A stretch of DNA of 64,000 nt from Cyanobacteria bacterium RI_101 (GTDB lineage: Bacteria > Cyanobacteriota > Cyanobacteriia > Cyanobacteriales > Microcystaceae): positions 1 to 64,000 of the forward strand of contig WGLZ01000001.1 in NCBI GenBank assembly GCA_016471375.1. Reading direction: 5' to 3'. Shown piece by piece: positions 7,321 to 15,602 of the stretch (within the stretch, counting starts at the first letter, position 1; each line of letters opens with the position of its first letter). Under the pieces are notes generated by a model. The model was not told the origin of the DNA. It ran no database searches and worked only from the letters and a program-made list of their open reading frames with translations. The translations under genes were made by a program, and so were the position numbers.

Positions 7321-8305
7321 AGAGGGGAAGGTTTTGGAGGGACATTAAAACTAAATCAGGATTTTGGACTTGAATGACCCGAGCGCCGGGGAGGGCGGTG
7401 GAGGCGCTGCCATTGGGGGCGTCAATCAAAGCGACAACCGCCTCGATCTGCTCAAAGTTGGGCGTCTGGGGCAGGTGCAGTTGTAGAAAATGACGGATTA
7501 ACCGGCGCTGGAGCGCTAGGGGTTGCTCCCCCAAGAGTCGGCGCTGGAGTCGGGGCGGCGGCCCGGGTTGGGCAATCTGGGGATAAAGCCGGGTCGTTAC
7601 GCTCCGCCAATAGTCCGCCTCCGCTTCCAGGATAGTCAGAGTTTGAGCGAGGGTTTGGTCCACTTGGGGGTTAAAGTGTCGGCGCAGGTAGGGAAAGAGG
7701 TCTAACCGCAAACGATTGCGAGCAAAGCGCCGGTCTTGGTTATAGGGATCGTTCCAAACCGGCAGATCCCTGGCTTGACAAAAGGCGCCGGTTTCGGCCC
7801 GGGAAATCTCCAGCAGGGGGCGGACGAGTTCAATTTCCGGGGTTAAAGAGCGGCGCCAGCCTAGGGCCTGAAGGCCGTCGCTCCCGCTCCCCCGCAGGAG
7901 GTGATAGAGGAGGGTTTCGGCCCGGTCGCTTTGGGTGTGGCCCGTCGCCACTCGGTTAAACCCTTCAGTTTGGGCTAAATCCGTTAGGGCTTGATAGCGC
8001 CAGCGCCGGGCCGCCGCCTCGGTTTGGGGTAAATGTTCCGTTTTAGTTAGATAAAAGGGCAGATTTAACCCTTGGACAACGGTTTCAACTCCGGCCGCCA
8101 TGCCCTCGTCCCCCGGCCAACCGTGGTCGCAGTGGGCGACGCCTAGGCGCCAGCCCCAGCGGGGTTGGAGATCCGCTAGGAGTCGCAGTAAACAGAGAGA
8201 ATCCTGTCCCCCGGAAACGGCGATTAACACCCCTTCTTCCCGCGGCAATAACGGGCGGCGCCGCAGGAGCCGGTCTAACTGGCTATGGAGGGGAGTCCAA
8301 ATCAT
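7319..8305 (-). CDS. tilS: tRNA(Ile)-lysidine synthase
   Basis: A 328-residue N-type ATP pyrophosphatase. The PP-loop signature is intact at residues ~27-35 (LIAVSGGQDSLCLL). It is followed by the second ATP-site block RVATGHTQSDRAETLLYHLL and the RPLLEISRAETGAF region. TilS attaches lysine to C34 of the minor tRNA-Ile (CAU anticodon), so that AUA is read as isoleucine; the gene is essential in most bacteria. The length matches the short cyanobacterial form with a reduced C-terminal domain. It starts with ATG just downstream of the single HIP1 octamer of the window. Confidence 0.96.
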   Translation of the reverse strand: MIWTPLHSQLDRLLRRRPLLPREEGVLIAVSGGQDSLCLLRLLADLQPRWGWRLGVAHCDHGWPGDEGMAAGVETVVQGLNLPFYLTKTEHLPQTEAAARRWRYQALTDLAQTEGFNRVATGHTQSDRAETLLYHLLRGSGSDGLQALGWRRSLTPEIELVRPLLEISRAETGAFCQARDLPVWNDPYNQDRRFARNRLRLDLFPYLRRHFNPQVDQTLAQTLTILEAEADYWRSVTTRLYPQIAQPGPPPRLQRRLLGEQPLALQRRLIRHFLQLHLPQTPNFEQIEAVVALIDAPNGSASTALPGARVIQVQNPDLVLMSLQNLPL

Positions 8306-8334
8306 CGTTTCGGCCCATAGCTTAACATTTCGGC

Positions 8335-8342
8335 GCGATCGC
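8335..8342. repeat. HIP1 octamer GCGATCGC
   Basis: The only copy I noticed of the octamer that is highly repeated in many cyanobacterial genomes. It lies 30 bp before the tilS start codon. Its scarcity here contrasts with the abundance of GGCGCC. Confidence 0.8.
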
Positions 8343-8407
8343 TGTAATAGTTAGTCCGTAGCCAATCTCGCCGCTAGGGAGCGATTCTAATCGGCGCGTC
8401 GAACGCT

Positions 8408-9469
8408 TCAACCCAGCGCCGCCAACCAAGCCTCCGCTCGCTCTCCTAGGGCGGCGAGGGAAAACTCCCTTTCCGCTTGATTCCGACAGGCCCGGCGCTC
8501 TAGGCGGTCGATTCGCCCCAGCGCCGTCGTTAAGGCCTCGACGCTATCCGGTTCCGCTAAAAAGCCGGTTTCCCCGTCCCGAACAATTTCCGCCGGGCCG
8601 CCCCGACGGTAGGCCACAACGGGCGTTCCGCAGGCCAGCGCCTCCATCGCCACATTGCCAAAGGCTTCTAGCCAGCGGGGCGTCACTAGTAGGGCCCGAC
8701 AGCGCCCCAATTCCGCTTGCAGTTCCGCCGTGGGCAAAAAGCCCCCATAGACCCAATCGGCGCCGGCAAATTCGGACTGTAAGCGCCGCCAGTAGTCTGG
8801 ATCCTGAATCTTGCCGTAGATTCGTAAAGGTAGGTTTAAGGTTTGACAAGCCGCCAGGGCGTCCTCCAGCGCCTTTTCCGGGGAAATTCGCCCGACCCAG
8901 GCGACGGCGTTTTCCGGTTGGGGAGAATATTGGTAGAGGGTTAAATCTAAGGCGTTGCCGATACAGCGAGCGCCGTCGAGGCCAAAGGTCTGGGCCTGGG
9001 CTTGGCTATGGAAGGCTAGCGCCTGGGGATTCTGCTGGTAAACCCGGCGAATAACAGTATCCATTGCCTCCGTTAAGGAGGCCATGCTGACGAGGTGAGC
9101 CACCGGCGTTTGGAAAAAAGGGGTCAGGTAAAAGGGCAACCAGTCGTAGGCGAAATTAAGAATGACGTCAAAGTCTCCCTGTAAAACCCTAGCCCGTTCC
9201 CAGAGGTTGACCAAAACGCTATCGGCGTCAAAAGAAACGGGTTCTTGTCTTCCGGCGCTCTGCATGGGAACCTGAAGTTCTCCCGCCACCGTTTCCAGGT
9301 CAAAACCTGCCAATTGAGACCCCTGCGGCGCAAGAACTCGAAGCCGATGGCCCCGTTCCCGGAACGCCAGCGCCAAGTTGCGGAGGGTTAATTCCACGCC
9401 GCCCCCTAAGCCGGAACCGAGGGGGCCCACAGGGGTGGAGACGAACAGGAGGGAGCGGGGAGGTAACAT
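8408..9469 (-). CDS. GT4-type glycosyltransferase, probably UDP-glucose:tetrahydrobiopterin glucosyltransferase family
   Basis: A 353-residue GT-B fold enzyme. The N-terminal LLFVSTPVGPLGSGLGGGVE with following LRNLALAFRERGHRLRVLAP is, from memory, typical of a cyanobacterial subfamily annotated as UDP-glucose:tetrahydrobiopterin glucosyltransferase (BGluT of Synechococcus, slr1166-like). The donor half shows AWVGRISPEKALEDAL and the E-x7-E type block EAFGNVAMEALACGTPVVAY. The acceptor cannot be read from sequence, and a general GT4 call is safer. It is divergent from bciB with ~118 bp between. Pteridine glucosides in cyanobacteria are linked to UV-A/phototaxis responses (established for the family). 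Confidence 0.8.
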   Translation of the reverse strand: MLPPRSLLFVSTPVGPLGSGLGGGVELTLRNLALAFRERGHRLRVLAPQGSQLAGFDLETVAGELQVPMQSAGRQEPVSFDADSVLVNLWERARVLQGDFDVILNFAYDWLPFYLTPFFQTPVAHLVSMASLTEAMDTVIRRVYQQNPQALAFHSQAQAQTFGLDGARCIGNALDLTLYQYSPQPENAVAWVGRISPEKALEDALAACQTLNLPLRIYGKIQDPDYWRRLQSEFAGADWVYGGFLPTAELQAELGRCRALLVTPRWLEAFGNVAMEALACGTPVVAYRRGGPAEIVRDGETGFLAEPDSVEALTTALGRIDRLERRACRNQAEREFSLAALGERAEAWLAALG

Positions 9470-9553
9470 CGGCGCTGGGCTGGGGAGGGTTTTAACTTAT
9501 TTTTTACGATACGTTACCGGCGCTTCCCTAGCGGACGGGACAAGTCGGTTCGG

Positions 9554-9559
9554 TATAAT
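9554..9559 (+). promoter_or_regulatory. -10 box upstream of bciB
   Basis: A perfect TATAAT, 28 bp before the bciB ATG. No good TTGACA-like -35 is found 17 bp upstream, which suggests either an activator-dependent promoter or a type relying on the -10 alone. Confidence 0.45.
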
Positions 9560-9587
9560 AAGCGGAGTTTTTCTCCTTTCCTTTTCT

Positions 9588-10784
9588 ATGACCTCCGCCG
9601 CTCCCCACCGTAAAGCCAAAGCGCTGAAGCCGGAAAGCCCCCGTCCCGCCAAGGCGCTCTGTAGCGAGTGCGGCCTCTGCGACACCTACTATGTCCATTA
9701 CGTTAAATCCGCCTGCGCCTTTCTCAATCAGCAAATCGCCGAGTTAGAAGAGGAGAGCCACGGCCGGAGTCGGGATTTGGAGAACGAGGACGACCTCTAC
9801 TTTGGCGTCCATCAAACCATGATGGCGGCCCGCAAAAAAGACCCCATCCCCGGCGCTCAGTGGACGGGCATTGTCAGTAGTTTGGCCTGCGAGATGTTGG
9901 AGCGGGGGTTGGTGGAGGGCGTGGTCTGCGTTCAAAATACCCCGGAAGACCGCTTTCAGCCCCAGGTGGTGGTGGCCCGCACGCGGGAGGAGATTCTAGC
10001 GGCCCGGGTCAATAAGCCCACCCTTTCCCCCAATCTCTCGGTCTTGGAAGAAGTGGAAAAATCCGGCCTCCGGCGCTTGTTGGTCATCGGCGTCGGTTGC
10101 CAAATTCAAGCTCTGCGGGCGGTAGAGCGCCGGTTGGGGTTAGAAAAACTCTACGTCTTGGGAACCCCCTGCGTGGATAACGTCTCTCGGGCGGGTTTGC
10201 AGAAGTTTTTGGAAACCACCAGCCGTTCCCCGGAGACGGTGGTGCATTACGAATTTATGCAGGATTTCCGGGTGCACTTTAAACACGAAGACGGCTCGGA
10301 GGAATTGGTGCCTTTCTTTGGGCTAAAAACTAATCAACTGAAAGACGTGTTCGCCCCTTCCTGTATGAGTTGCTTCGACTACGTCAACTCCCTTGCGGAT
10401 TTGGTGGTGGGCTACATGGGCGCGCCCTTTGGTTGGCAATGGATTGTGACCCGCAACGACCGGGGCCGGGAAATGTTGGCCTTGATTCAAGACCAACTGG
10501 AGGTTCAACCCGTCGGCTCCCAGGGCGACCGTAAACAGGCGGTGCAACAGAGCATTCCCGCCTACGACCGGGGCGTGACTTTGCCCATGTGGGCGGCTCG
10601 ACTGATGGGGCTGGTGATTGAAAAAATCGGCCCCAAGGGTTTAGAGTACGCTCGCTTCAGCATCGACTCCCACTTTACCCGCAATTACCTTTATACCCGG
10701 CGCCATTACCCGGAAAAATTAGAGGCCCAGGTGCCGGAGTTTGCGAAAAAAATCGTCAGTCAGTATCAGTTGCCGCCCTCTTAA
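9588..10784 (+). CDS. bciB: Ferredoxin-dependent 8-vinyl reductase (F420 hydrogenase beta-subunit family)
   Basis: 398 residues from ATG 9588; an in-frame extension to 9378 overlaps the divergent gene and is not credible. The family is coenzyme F420 hydrogenase/dehydrogenase beta subunit, with an N-terminal cysteine cluster ALCSECGLCDTYYVHYVKSA, mid-protein GVGCQIQALRAV and GTPCVDNV, and SCMSCFDYVNSLADLVVGYM. These cysteines bind two 4Fe-4S clusters. The length and motifs match slr1923/BciB, which reduces the 8-vinyl group of divinyl (proto)chlorophyllide to make monovinyl chlorophyll. The paralogous plant enzyme HCAR reduces 7-hydroxymethyl chlorophyll, so substrate choice is by cyanobacterial orthology. 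Single gene with a TATAAT upstream. Confidence 0.9.
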   Translation: MTSAAPHRKAKALKPESPRPAKALCSECGLCDTYYVHYVKSACAFLNQQIAELEEESHGRSRDLENEDDLYFGVHQTMMAARKKDPIPGAQWTGIVSSLACEMLERGLVEGVVCVQNTPEDRFQPQVVVARTREEILAARVNKPTLSPNLSVLEEVEKSGLRRLLVIGVGCQIQALRAVERRLGLEKLYVLGTPCVDNVSRAGLQKFLETTSRSPETVVHYEFMQDFRVHFKHEDGSEELVPFFGLKTNQLKDVFAPSCMSCFDYVNSLADLVVGYMGAPFGWQWIVTRNDRGREMLALIQDQLEVQPVGSQGDRKQAVQQSIPAYDRGVTLPMWAARLMGLVIEKIGPKGLEYARFSIDSHFTRNYLYTRRHYPEKLEAQVPEFAKKIVSQYQLPPS

Positions 10785-10866
10785 ATCTCTCCGTTCGGAC
10801 TCCTAGGGTTTTTGAGGCGCGTTCTAACCGGCGCCGATGAAAATCTTATTCACAGAGGGCGCGTCT

Positions 10867-10891
10867 TAGGATTTGTCGGCAAAATCCCTAA
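10867..10891. terminator. Hairpin between convergent bciB and TPR genes
   Basis: TTAGGATTT and AAAATCCCTAA pair with one bulge around a TGTCGGC-type loop and overlap the TAG stop of the TPR gene. There is no strong U-tract. It is probably a shared transcription end. Confidence 0.35.
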
Positions 10892-12024
10892 CGATCTCGC
10901 CAAAAGGCGAGACTACTGTAAAGGTGAAAAGCCTGATCCCACTCCGTTTCCTCCCGGCGTAAAAAATGAAGACAGGGATCGATGAGTTTGAGCAATTCGG
11001 GAAAATCTAAAGCGGTTTCCGCAAAGGGCTGGAACTCCGACCAGAGGGGAGCGGCTAAACAATGGTCTCGGAAAATCTGGAGGAGGCGTCCCCATTGTTC
11101 GTAGCTGGTGCCCTCCTGTTCCCGGCGGCGCTCGGCGGCGAGGAGAGAAACGCCCCAATCGTATTCGTAGGTCTGGTCGCAAAAGCGGAGGATTTGTCGG
11201 CGCTCTTTTAGATGGAGGTCGCAGACCTTGGCGTAGTCGAGGATTTGGGTTTTGCGCTCGATTTTGCCTTTGCGGTCGAGGTGGACGCATTCTTCAAAAA
11301 TGGGCAGTAGCCCCTCCACCCGTTGACTCACCTCCGACCAGTCAAAGGAAAGGGTATCCCGCTCCTGGGCGTTGAGACGATAGCTGACTTGCCCCAAGGG
11401 AGTCAGGGTTTCGAGATGTAAAACCGGAATCACGGCTAGGGTCTGAATTTGTTCGAGGGACACGCAAAAGCTGGGCACGCCCTGACTCTGACATTGACTT
11501 TGGTAATGCTTGAGTTCGCCGATGGGGCCGGCGCGGTACAGACGCCAACTGCGGCTCGGGAGACGTAGGCGGGCGCTGTAGGGGTCGAGGTTAAAAATGG
11601 GGGCCAGTTTCAGCGCCGTCGCTTGTTTCTCTTCCGGCGCCACCCGGTCGAGGACAAAGAGTCCCAAACCGTCGCCTCCCGGTTGTTGTTTCGCTTCCGC
11701 CAGCGCCGTCTGTCGTTCTTGGGCTTGTCGCCGTTCCGCCTCCGCTTTCTGGGCCGCTTCCGCTTCCTCCCGCTGGCGACGTTCCCCTTGACGGCGCTCT
11801 AGCGCCTGACGGATCTGGGCGACCAGTTTGGGGTTGCCGGCCCGGGTCAACTGTTGCCGATAAAGCGCCTCCGCCGTTTCCGGGTCGCCGAGACCTTCTA
11901 GCAGTTGGGCTTGATAAAATTCCGCCCAGGGATTGTTTAATTTCTCCGGCGGCAGATTTTGCAGGAGTTGAGCGGCTTTTGCATACTCCTGATCCTTAAG
12001 GGCTTGGGCAATGTCTGAGAGCAT
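10888..12024 (-). CDS. TPR-containing cyanobacterial protein of unknown function
   Basis: 378 residues from ATG 12024 (MLSDIAQALKDQEYAKAAQL), five bases after the rsmE stop; the longer in-frame opening lies inside rsmE. Residues ~1-70 hold about two TPR-like helix pairs (KAAQLLQNL, WAEFYQAQLLEGLGDPETAE). A charged Ala/Glu/Arg/Gln-rich helix follows at ~85-125, and then a globular part with LRLPSRSWRLYRAGPIGELK and LIPIFEECVHLDRKGKIERK. It resembles a conserved cyanobacterial family. Translational coupling to rsmE is likely from the spacing. No catalytic motif is recognised. Confidence 0.75.
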   Translation of the reverse strand: MLSDIAQALKDQEYAKAAQLLQNLPPEKLNNPWAEFYQAQLLEGLGDPETAEALYRQQLTRAGNPKLVAQIRQALERRQGERRQREEAEAAQKAEAERRQAQERQTALAEAKQQPGGDGLGLFVLDRVAPEEKQATALKLAPIFNLDPYSARLRLPSRSWRLYRAGPIGELKHYQSQCQSQGVPSFCVSLEQIQTLAVIPVLHLETLTPLGQVSYRLNAQERDTLSFDWSEVSQRVEGLLPIFEECVHLDRKGKIERKTQILDYAKVCDLHLKERRQILRFCDQTYEYDWGVSLLAAERRREQEGTSYEQWGRLLQIFRDHCLAAPLWSEFQPFAETALDFPELLKLIDPCLHFLRREETEWDQAFHLYSSLAFWRDR

Positions 12025-12029
12025 GGCGG

Positions 12030-12764
12030 TTAGGGGTCCAGCAGGGCGCAAACTTGGGCGAGGGCGACGACGGGCGCGGTGGCGGCCCGGAGGATACGGG
12101 GCCCTAAAGAAACCGTTTCCCAACCCCGCTCTAGGGCGTTCTGGATTTCCGCTTCTGTCCACCCCCCTTCCGGGCCAATGGCGAGGGTTAACGCCTGGGG
12201 CGGCGCTTCCGTCAAGCGCCGACGGAGGGCCCCAGTTAAAGCGGGGCCGGGACAACGGGCGACGCAGAGATACTGGGCGCTATTTTCCCGAGGATGGAGG
12301 ATAAATTCGCTCCAGGACTGGGGCGGCAATAATTGGGGAACCCATTGGCGCTCGCACTGCTCCGCCGCTTCCGCTAGGATACGGCGCCAACGGTCTAATT
12401 TTTGGTCGCTCGGCTTCAGAAGCGCCCGTTGGCTGAGGATCGGATAAATATCCCGGACGCCTAATTCCGCGCAGGGGCGTAGTATCTCTTCCAGCGCGTT
12501 GCCCTTGGGGAGGGCGACGGCTAGATCCACTCCAAGGCTCAGTTCTCGATTTTCGGATAGGGCTTCTTCTAGGGCCAAGGCGTCGGTTTCGAGGCGGGCC
12601 CGCCAACTGCGACCGTAACCATCTAGAGCCACTAGGCTGGCTCCCGGACTCAGCCGCAGAACTCGAAAGAGGTAATGGCTCTGCTCCGGGGTCAGCGTAT
12701 GGCGCTGGCTTTCTGGGGAAGGCGGGTCAATGACCAGGCGATAGACCATAGCCGCGGGGAACAT
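12030..12764 (-). CDS. rsmE: 16S rRNA (uracil(1498)-N(3))-methyltransferase
   Basis: A 244-residue SPOUT-fold enzyme. The N-terminal PUA-like part reads HTLTPEQSHYLFRVLRLSPG. The C-terminal knot has LAIGPEGGWTEAEI and SLGPRILRAATAPVVALAQV, which are the SAM-binding signatures. It methylates U1498 of 16S rRNA in assembled 30S subunits. ATG at 12764 sits inside a GGAACA/TGTTCC inverted repeat (12758-12772); the in-frame ATG at 12749 (MVYRLVI) also fits the family. It is followed by the TPR gene after 5 bp. Confidence 0.93.
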   Translation of the reverse strand: MFPAAMVYRLVIDPPSPESQRHTLTPEQSHYLFRVLRLSPGASLVALDGYGRSWRARLETDALALEEALSENRELSLGVDLAVALPKGNALEEILRPCAELGVRDIYPILSQRALLKPSDQKLDRWRRILAEAAEQCERQWVPQLLPPQSWSEFILHPRENSAQYLCVARCPGPALTGALRRRLTEAPPQALTLAIGPEGGWTEAEIQNALERGWETVSLGPRILRAATAPVVALAQVCALLDP

Positions 12765-12772
12765 TTTGTTCC
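12758..12772. repeat. Inverted repeat at the rsmE start codon
   Basis: GGAACA-TTT-TGTTCC is a perfect 6-bp palindrome with a 3-bp centre. It spans the first ATG of rsmE. It could be an operator, or an mRNA hairpin that hides the first start codon. Confidence 0.35.
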
Positions 12773-12859
12773 ATTATCAAGGGAAATGACTGGCTTCGTC
12801 GAGGGGACAGCGCTGAAACTTTATGATAGAGATGCTCTTTTAATCATGATTTACCCAGA

Positions 12860-13393
12860 ATGGACGGGAATTTAAGGGGTCTGAACATTTTTTTAATCGG
12901 GATGATGGGGAGCGGCAAAAGCTCTGTGGGCCAAGTCCTAGCTGGGCGCTTAGGCTATCGCTTTTTCGACGCCGACATCGTCCTGGAACGGGTTGCCCAA
13001 ACGTCGATTAACGATTTTTTTGCCCGGGAAGGAGAAAGCGCCTTCCGGGATTTGGAAAGTCGGGTTCTGGGAGAGTTGGCGGCCCAGACCCGTAGCGTCG
13101 TCGCCACCGGCGGCGGCGCCGTCCTCCGGCGCCAAAATTGGAGTTATCTCCGTCATGGTCTAGTGGTCTGGCTCTCGGCGCCGGTAGCGGTTCTAGCGGA
13201 GCGCCTACGGGGAGACGAAACCCGTCCCCTGTTGAAAACAGAGGATTTAGAGGGTAAACTCAAGACTCTTCTGGGGGAACGGGAAGCTTTATATCAGGAA
13301 GCGGATTTAATGATCGAGACGACTGCGGCGCTTTCCACCGAAGAGGTGGCGGCTCAAATTCTCGCCGCTCTGCCTCGGGTGTTGAAATCTTAA
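12860..13393 (+). CDS. aroK: Shikimate kinase
   Basis: A 177-residue P-loop kinase. Walker A is LIGMMGSGKSSVGQ (residues ~12-25). The shikimate-binding segment is FFDADIVLE with the conserved FRDLESRVL. The TGGGAVLRR motif and the lid arginine in RLRGDETRPLL are intact. It phosphorylates shikimate in the pathway to chorismate, which in this organism supplies aromatic amino acids, phylloquinone and tocopherols. ATG 12860 overlaps no other gene. The ~89-bp gap to the convergent downstream gene contains a GC-rich GGCCGGCGCC followed by T5, which may help transcription end. Confidence 0.95.
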   Translation: MDGNLRGLNIFLIGMMGSGKSSVGQVLAGRLGYRFFDADIVLERVAQTSINDFFAREGESAFRDLESRVLGELAAQTRSVVATGGGAVLRRQNWSYLRHGLVVWLSAPVAVLAERLRGDETRPLLKTEDLEGKLKTLLGEREALYQEADLMIETTAALSTEEVAAQILAALPRVLKS

Positions 13394-13482
13394 CGGCTGA
13401 AGTCCTTATCATTGGCTCTTGAAAATTTGAGGGGCGTTACGGAAATTCCCTGAGGAGAAGGAGGGCCGGCGCCGTTTTTCTG

Positions 13483-14514
13483 TCACTTGACTCGGCTAAA
13501 GGGTCGAGCGAGGGGTTCGCCGATAAAAACGCCCTGACCGGGCCAGGCGACGCTCTTCCAGTAACTTTCCAACACCGTCTCCCCATTCAGATAAAACTGC
13601 ATGGCCAACCCCGGATGGGCAAATTTCTGGGGAAAATTGCACGGCTCCACCACGGCGCCGTAACTGGCGGTAGCGCCGGCCTCCAGCCAGCGGAGACTAC
13701 TCATTTGGCCACTGTCGGTGAGTTGCCCGCCCGTGGAAGTGAGATGATCCGCCATAGCGCCGGGTCGGAAGACCAGGGTTTCTAGACCGGTCACCCGGGG
13801 TAAGCCGGTGAAATAAAACATTACGTCCCGACGGCCTTTCAGGCTATCGGCTCGGAGTATTTCAATCCGAAACCGACTTCCCAAAATTTGTTTGACCTGA
13901 GGGAAGCCCTGGGCCCGGACGTTGCGGGCTTTATCGCTGGTGCTTAGTAAATAGGCCGTTCCCGTCGGCGCCGAGCCGTCCGCGGCGATCCCCCGGTTAA
14001 TCAGAGCCTGAGCCTGGGAAAAATCTCCGCTGGCCAACATCATGGCGGGCCGCAGACCCAAATCGCTGTAGGGTTTCCGGGTGGCTTGATTAAAGTAGGG
14101 GCTTAGCGCCGTGGGAGAACAGCCCCGGGCGCAGTAGCTGGGATCAAATCCTAGGGTTACGGCGCTGGTGAGGGACATACAGCCCGCCCGATAGGGCTGG
14201 GCCCAGGCGATGGCGTAGCCCTGAATCTCCTCCCCGGACTGGGCCTTAATCTCCCGGGCTAGGCGCTCAAACACCTTGGGACTTAACGTCGTCCCGCCGG
14301 GGGGAAAACTGACCCGAATGATATTTTCCGAGGGAATTTGGCGTAGTCGTTGATACTCCGCTCCAATTTGTCGGCTAAGAGGATCGGCGGTATTGATAAT
14401 CACCCCCAACTGCGGGGGGCCAAAGGGGGCCGGCGCCGAAAAAGAGCCGCCACAGGCGCCCAGTCCTAGGAGCGCGAAACCGACAACGCTCCGCAAATCA
14501 GTGACCCAATTCAT
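13483..14514 (-). CDS. TIGR03790 family protein, probable lipoprotein
   Basis: 343 residues. The N-terminus has a short hydrophobic stretch ending in a lipobox-like LLGLGACGG, so the protein is probably lipid-anchored or at least exported. The body carries the features of TIGR03790 proteins: PPQLGVIINTADPLSRQIG, IPSENIIRVSFPPG, IQGYAIAWAQPYRAGCMSLT and GATASYGAVVEPCNFPQKF. The family is widespread in bacteria with no assigned function. It stands alone, convergent with aroK and divergent from trmL across 168 bp. Confidence 0.8.
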   Translation of the reverse strand: MNWVTDLRSVVGFALLGLGACGGSFSAPAPFGPPQLGVIINTADPLSRQIGAEYQRLRQIPSENIIRVSFPPGGTTLSPKVFERLAREIKAQSGEEIQGYAIAWAQPYRAGCMSLTSAVTLGFDPSYCARGCSPTALSPYFNQATRKPYSDLGLRPAMMLASGDFSQAQALINRGIAADGSAPTGTAYLLSTSDKARNVRAQGFPQVKQILGSRFRIEILRADSLKGRRDVMFYFTGLPRVTGLETLVFRPGAMADHLTSTGGQLTDSGQMSSLRWLEAGATASYGAVVEPCNFPQKFAHPGLAMQFYLNGETVLESYWKSVAWPGQGVFIGEPLARPFSRVK

Positions 14515-14585
14515 GACATTGCCCCGAGAGACGGTTAAATAACTGTTACAAAAATTAATCTTTGCTTCCCCCTCGACAAGATATA

Positions 14586-14601
14586 ACTAATTCCTATTAG
14601 T
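14586..14601. repeat. Inverted repeat in trmL / TIGR03790 divergent intergenic
   Basis: ACTAAT-TCCT-ATTAGT is a perfect 6-bp inverted repeat with a 4-bp centre. It lies about midway between the divergent genes and overlaps AT-rich possible promoter DNA. It may be an operator; no regulator can be named. Confidence 0.3.
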
Positions 14602-14682
14602 CTAGATCTGACAGGCGCCGAGGGGCTAGAGCGCCGGGAAACGATCCCGATAACCCTCTATTTTTGGCTTTAACCCCCGCCC

Positions 14683-15147
14683 ATGGTGCAAATCGTCCTC
14701 GTTCATCCCCAAATCCCCCCCAACACGGGCAACATCGCCCGCACCTGCGCCGCCACGAACACGGAACTCCATTTAGTCGGCCCCTTGGGTTTTGAGCTGA
14801 GCGACCGTTACCTGAAACGGGCCGGTCTCGATTACTGGCCCGAGGTGAAACTCCGCTACCATCGGGACATTGAAGCTTTTCTAGACCATTGGCGGGGGCA
14901 AGCCGGGGACTTAATCGGCTTTTCGGCTCGGGCAGACAAAAACTATCTAGAATACCACTTTCAAGAGCGAGATTGGCTCCTGTTCGGCAGTGAGACTGAT
15001 GGACTACCCCATGACCTCTTGACCCAGTGCGCCCAGCGCCTGAAGATTCCCATGCCCGTCGCCGCGGTGCGCAGTTTAAATTTGTCCGCCAGTGTGGCCG
15101 TGGCTCTGTTTGAGGCTTATCGTCAGTTGAATTACTTTGGCCCCTAA
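14683..15147 (+). CDS. trmL: tRNA (cytidine(34)-2'-O)-methyltransferase
   Basis: A 154-residue single-domain SPOUT enzyme. Motif 1 is HPQIPPNTGNIARTCAATNT, motif 2 is LLFGSETDGLPHDLL and motif 3 is KIPMPVAAVRSLNLSASVAV, which together form the trefoil-knot SAM site. It adds the 2'-O-methyl group to the wobble base of certain tRNA-Leu species. The length is full for the family. It is transcribed away from the TIGR03790 gene and followed by a 455-bp region holding the structured leader of the peptidase gene. Confidence 0.95.
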   Translation: MVQIVLVHPQIPPNTGNIARTCAATNTELHLVGPLGFELSDRYLKRAGLDYWPEVKLRYHRDIEAFLDHWRGQAGDLIGFSARADKNYLEYHFQERDWLLFGSETDGLPHDLLTQCAQRLKIPMPVAAVRSLNLSASVAVALFEAYRQLNYFGP

Positions 15148-15602
15148 GGGTTAACCGGCGCTGTTTTGGCTCCGCTTGGGATTCTGAAAACGAGGAAAAT
15201 GGATAAGCAATTTTTATCGATATTCCCGGAACAGAGGACGGTTTTCTGATTATCTTTTTTGATGAATTAACAGCGGTCGGCGCCGGCGCCGATCCCGCTG
15301 AAGACTAAAGGCTCTATCCCTTTCAGGGTAAGCTTTCCAGCCCATTGAGAAACCTTTTATTCTCGCCTGCGTCTAACCCCATAAGCTTCTGGCTCCCCCC
15401 TCAAGTTATTCAAAAATACTCATTCTTTGGGGTTTCCCCTAGGGTTGTTTCTTTGCGAAAAGCAGGTTACGCTTGCCTAGCGATCCCCAATGAGTATATT
15501 GGCTTAGGCGATAGCCCCTTTTCCTAACTCCCTACTCTCGAAGAGCTATTTCCTTTAGCGAGGGAAGGCGCTTTCACTCATACACATCTCAGGAGGTTTT
15601 TC
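15148..15602 (+). promoter_or_regulatory. Long structured 5' region of the M23 peptidase gene
   Basis: This 455-bp gap has no convincing gene. It can fold into nested stems: ATACTCATT (15416-15424) pairs with AATGAGTAT (15489-15497), GGGG (15429-15432) with CCCC (15485-15488) and CTAGG (15439-15443) with CCTAG (15476-15480). An inner AAGC/GCTT stem is also possible. A strong AGGAGG ribosome site at 15591-15596 follows. Cell-wall hydrolase genes in cyanobacteria and other bacteria are often preceded by c-di-AMP (ydaO-type) riboswitches. I could not match that consensus here, so the class is unassigned. Confidence 0.4.

Noticed and set aside
9378-9587. N-terminal extension of bciB
   Set aside because: It lies inside the divergent glycosyltransferase gene and the family starts at ATG 9588, after a TATAAT box.
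12025-12255. N-terminal extension of the TPR gene
   Set aside because: It runs through rsmE in another frame and is Pro/Arg-rich shadow sequence; ATG 12024 gives the family-like start.
12758-12772. LexA-type operator at rsmE
   Set aside because: The spacer between GAAC and GTTC is five bases, not the four of the Gram-positive SOS box, and it does not match the cyanobacterial LexA pattern.
15345-15527. A 60-residue plus-strand reading frame before the M23 gene
   Set aside because: No ribosome site or family resemblance; it coincides with the complementary segments of the leader, so it is better explained as untranslated DNA.
15300-15540. c-di-AMP (ydaO-type) riboswitch before the M23 gene
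   Set aside because: The conserved internal segments of that class could not be located, so only an unassigned structured leader is reported.
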